Of a DNA stretch of 5,175 bases, positions 4,583 through 5,175 are shown piece by piece. Positions within the stretch are counted from its first letter, which is position 1. Each line of letters begins with the position of its first letter. Position numbers and translations under genes: made by a program. This DNA comes from Clostridiaceae bacterium (GTDB lineage Bacteria > Bacillota > Clostridia > UMGS1883 > JAAYMJ01), in the NCBI GenBank assembly GCA_012521455.1, contig JAAYMJ010000169.1, positions 1-5,175 on the forward strand, in the 5' to 3' direction. The notes below the pieces were generated by a model, which was not told the DNA's origin, ran no database searches, and worked only from the letters and a program-made list of their open reading frames with translations.

Positions 4583-5175
4583 AATTTGACTTTTTAATTG
4601 GCTGGTTATATAGGTCATAGGGTGTTTCTTGGTATACAAAGTAGTTGAGCCAGTTGTTAAAGAGTAAATGGGCATGGGCCCGCCATGACACAACGGGGGT
4701 TTGGTTGGGGTCATCGTTGGGGTAGTAGTTTTTTGGCATTTTTATAGGCAAGCCCTTTTCCAAATCCCGCTTGTATTCCTGATCCAATGTTTCACAGTCG
4801 TATTCGGAATGCCCTGTTGTAAAGATATGGCGCCCGTCGCGGGACGCGATTAAATAAACACCTGCTTCTTCACTGGTTGCCAGGATTAATAAATCCTTAA
4901 CTTTTTTGACATCTTCAATATCAATTTGGGTGTGCCTTGAGTGGGGGGCAAGGAACACGTCGTCAAAACCCCGCAAAAGCTTTGACCTTTTTTCAATTAC
5001 CGTGTGTTTAAACACCCCGAATATTTTTTCGCCAACTGTATATTTATTAATTTTATACTTATGGTAAAGTGCCGCCTGCGCCGCCCAGCAAATGTAGAGG
5101 TTGCTTGTTACATTGTCTTCTGCCCAGTCAAATATCCGGGTAAGTTCGTCCCAATAGTCCACTTCCTCAAAGGGC
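4581..5175 (-). CDS. metA: Homoserine O-acyltransferase MetA (acetyl or succinyl), N-terminus beyond the window
   Basis: The gene product acylates the hydroxyl of homoserine, the first committed step of methionine synthesis, in the cytoplasm. About 197 C-terminal residues are visible, against roughly 305 for the family, so about 110 N-terminal residues lie past the right edge. The frame is open to the edge and reads [11 protein letters not shown], a conserved internal segment; the GTG at 5162 is codon V in that segment, not the start. Family landmarks follow in order: [23 protein letters not shown] with the nucleophilic Cys, [30 protein letters not shown] with catalytic His and Glu, NYYPNDDP, and [25 protein letters not shown]. 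The Cys-to-His distance of 93 residues equals C142-H235 of the Bacillus cereus enzyme. The position that separates acetyl-CoA (Glu111) from succinyl-CoA (Gly111) users lies three codons beyond the first complete visible codon. PFEEVDYW resembles the Glu111 type, so acetyltransferase is the likelier call. It converges with the hemerythrin gene. Confidence 0.95.
   Translation of the reverse strand, partial: PFEEVDYWDELTRIFDWAEDNVTSNLYICWAAQAALYHKYKINKYTVGEKIFGVFKHTVIEKRSKLLRGFDDVFLAPHSRHTQIDIEDVKKVKDLLILATSEEAGVYLIASRDGRHIFTTGHSEYDCETLDQEYKRDLEKGLPIKMPKNYYPNDDPNQTPVVSWRAHAHLLFNNWLNYFVYQETPYDLYNQPIKKSN

Noticed and set aside
5160..5162. GTG as the start codon of metA
   Set aside because: It encodes a Val within the conserved segment PFEEVDYW, and the frame stays open to the window edge, so the true start is off the window.

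Overview
The window is AT-rich bacterial DNA with strong AGGAGG-type ribosome binding sites, TATAAT-type promoters and tidy stem-loop/T-tract terminators. Its gene set is a secreted stalk-domain protein, a Cof-type HAD phosphatase, a secreted LamG plus atrophied Ig-like protein, a bacteriohemerythrin and a MetA acyltransferase. This fits a Gram-positive Clostridia (Bacillota) chromosome, plausibly a gut anaerobe. The phylum is inferred from gene style; there is no marker gene here that fixes it. I see no rRNA, tRNA, CRISPR array, insertion sequence or phage gene.

Layout: (1) 1-312, minus strand, is the N-terminal part of a secreted protein with a copper amine oxidase N-terminal-like (stalk) domain, cut by the left edge. 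(2) 313-499 is a divergent promoter region. (3) 500-1318, plus strand, is a HAD-IIB hydrolase starting at TTG. (4) 1319-1470 holds a promoter and a leader with an inverted repeat, followed by a 709-residue exported protein with two LamG-like domains (1471-3600) and a strong terminator. (5) 3641-3774 holds a promoter whose -10 box lies inside a 16-bp palindrome, followed by a bacteriohemerythrin (3775-4182) and its terminator. (6) 4220-4502 is a non-coding stretch with two abutting inverted repeats. (7) A terminator at 4503-4534 closes metA, which runs on the minus strand from beyond the right edge to 4581.

The genes do not form one pathway. Each seems to be its own transcription unit. No terminator was found between the HAD gene and the LamG gene, so some read-through there is possible. 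The items most worth a second look are the hemerythrin, in which one of the expected iron-binding histidines is a glutamine; the palindrome over its promoter; the structured gap between two convergent genes; and the LamG protein, which is an internal duplication with no catalytic domain and no recognisable cell-wall anchor.
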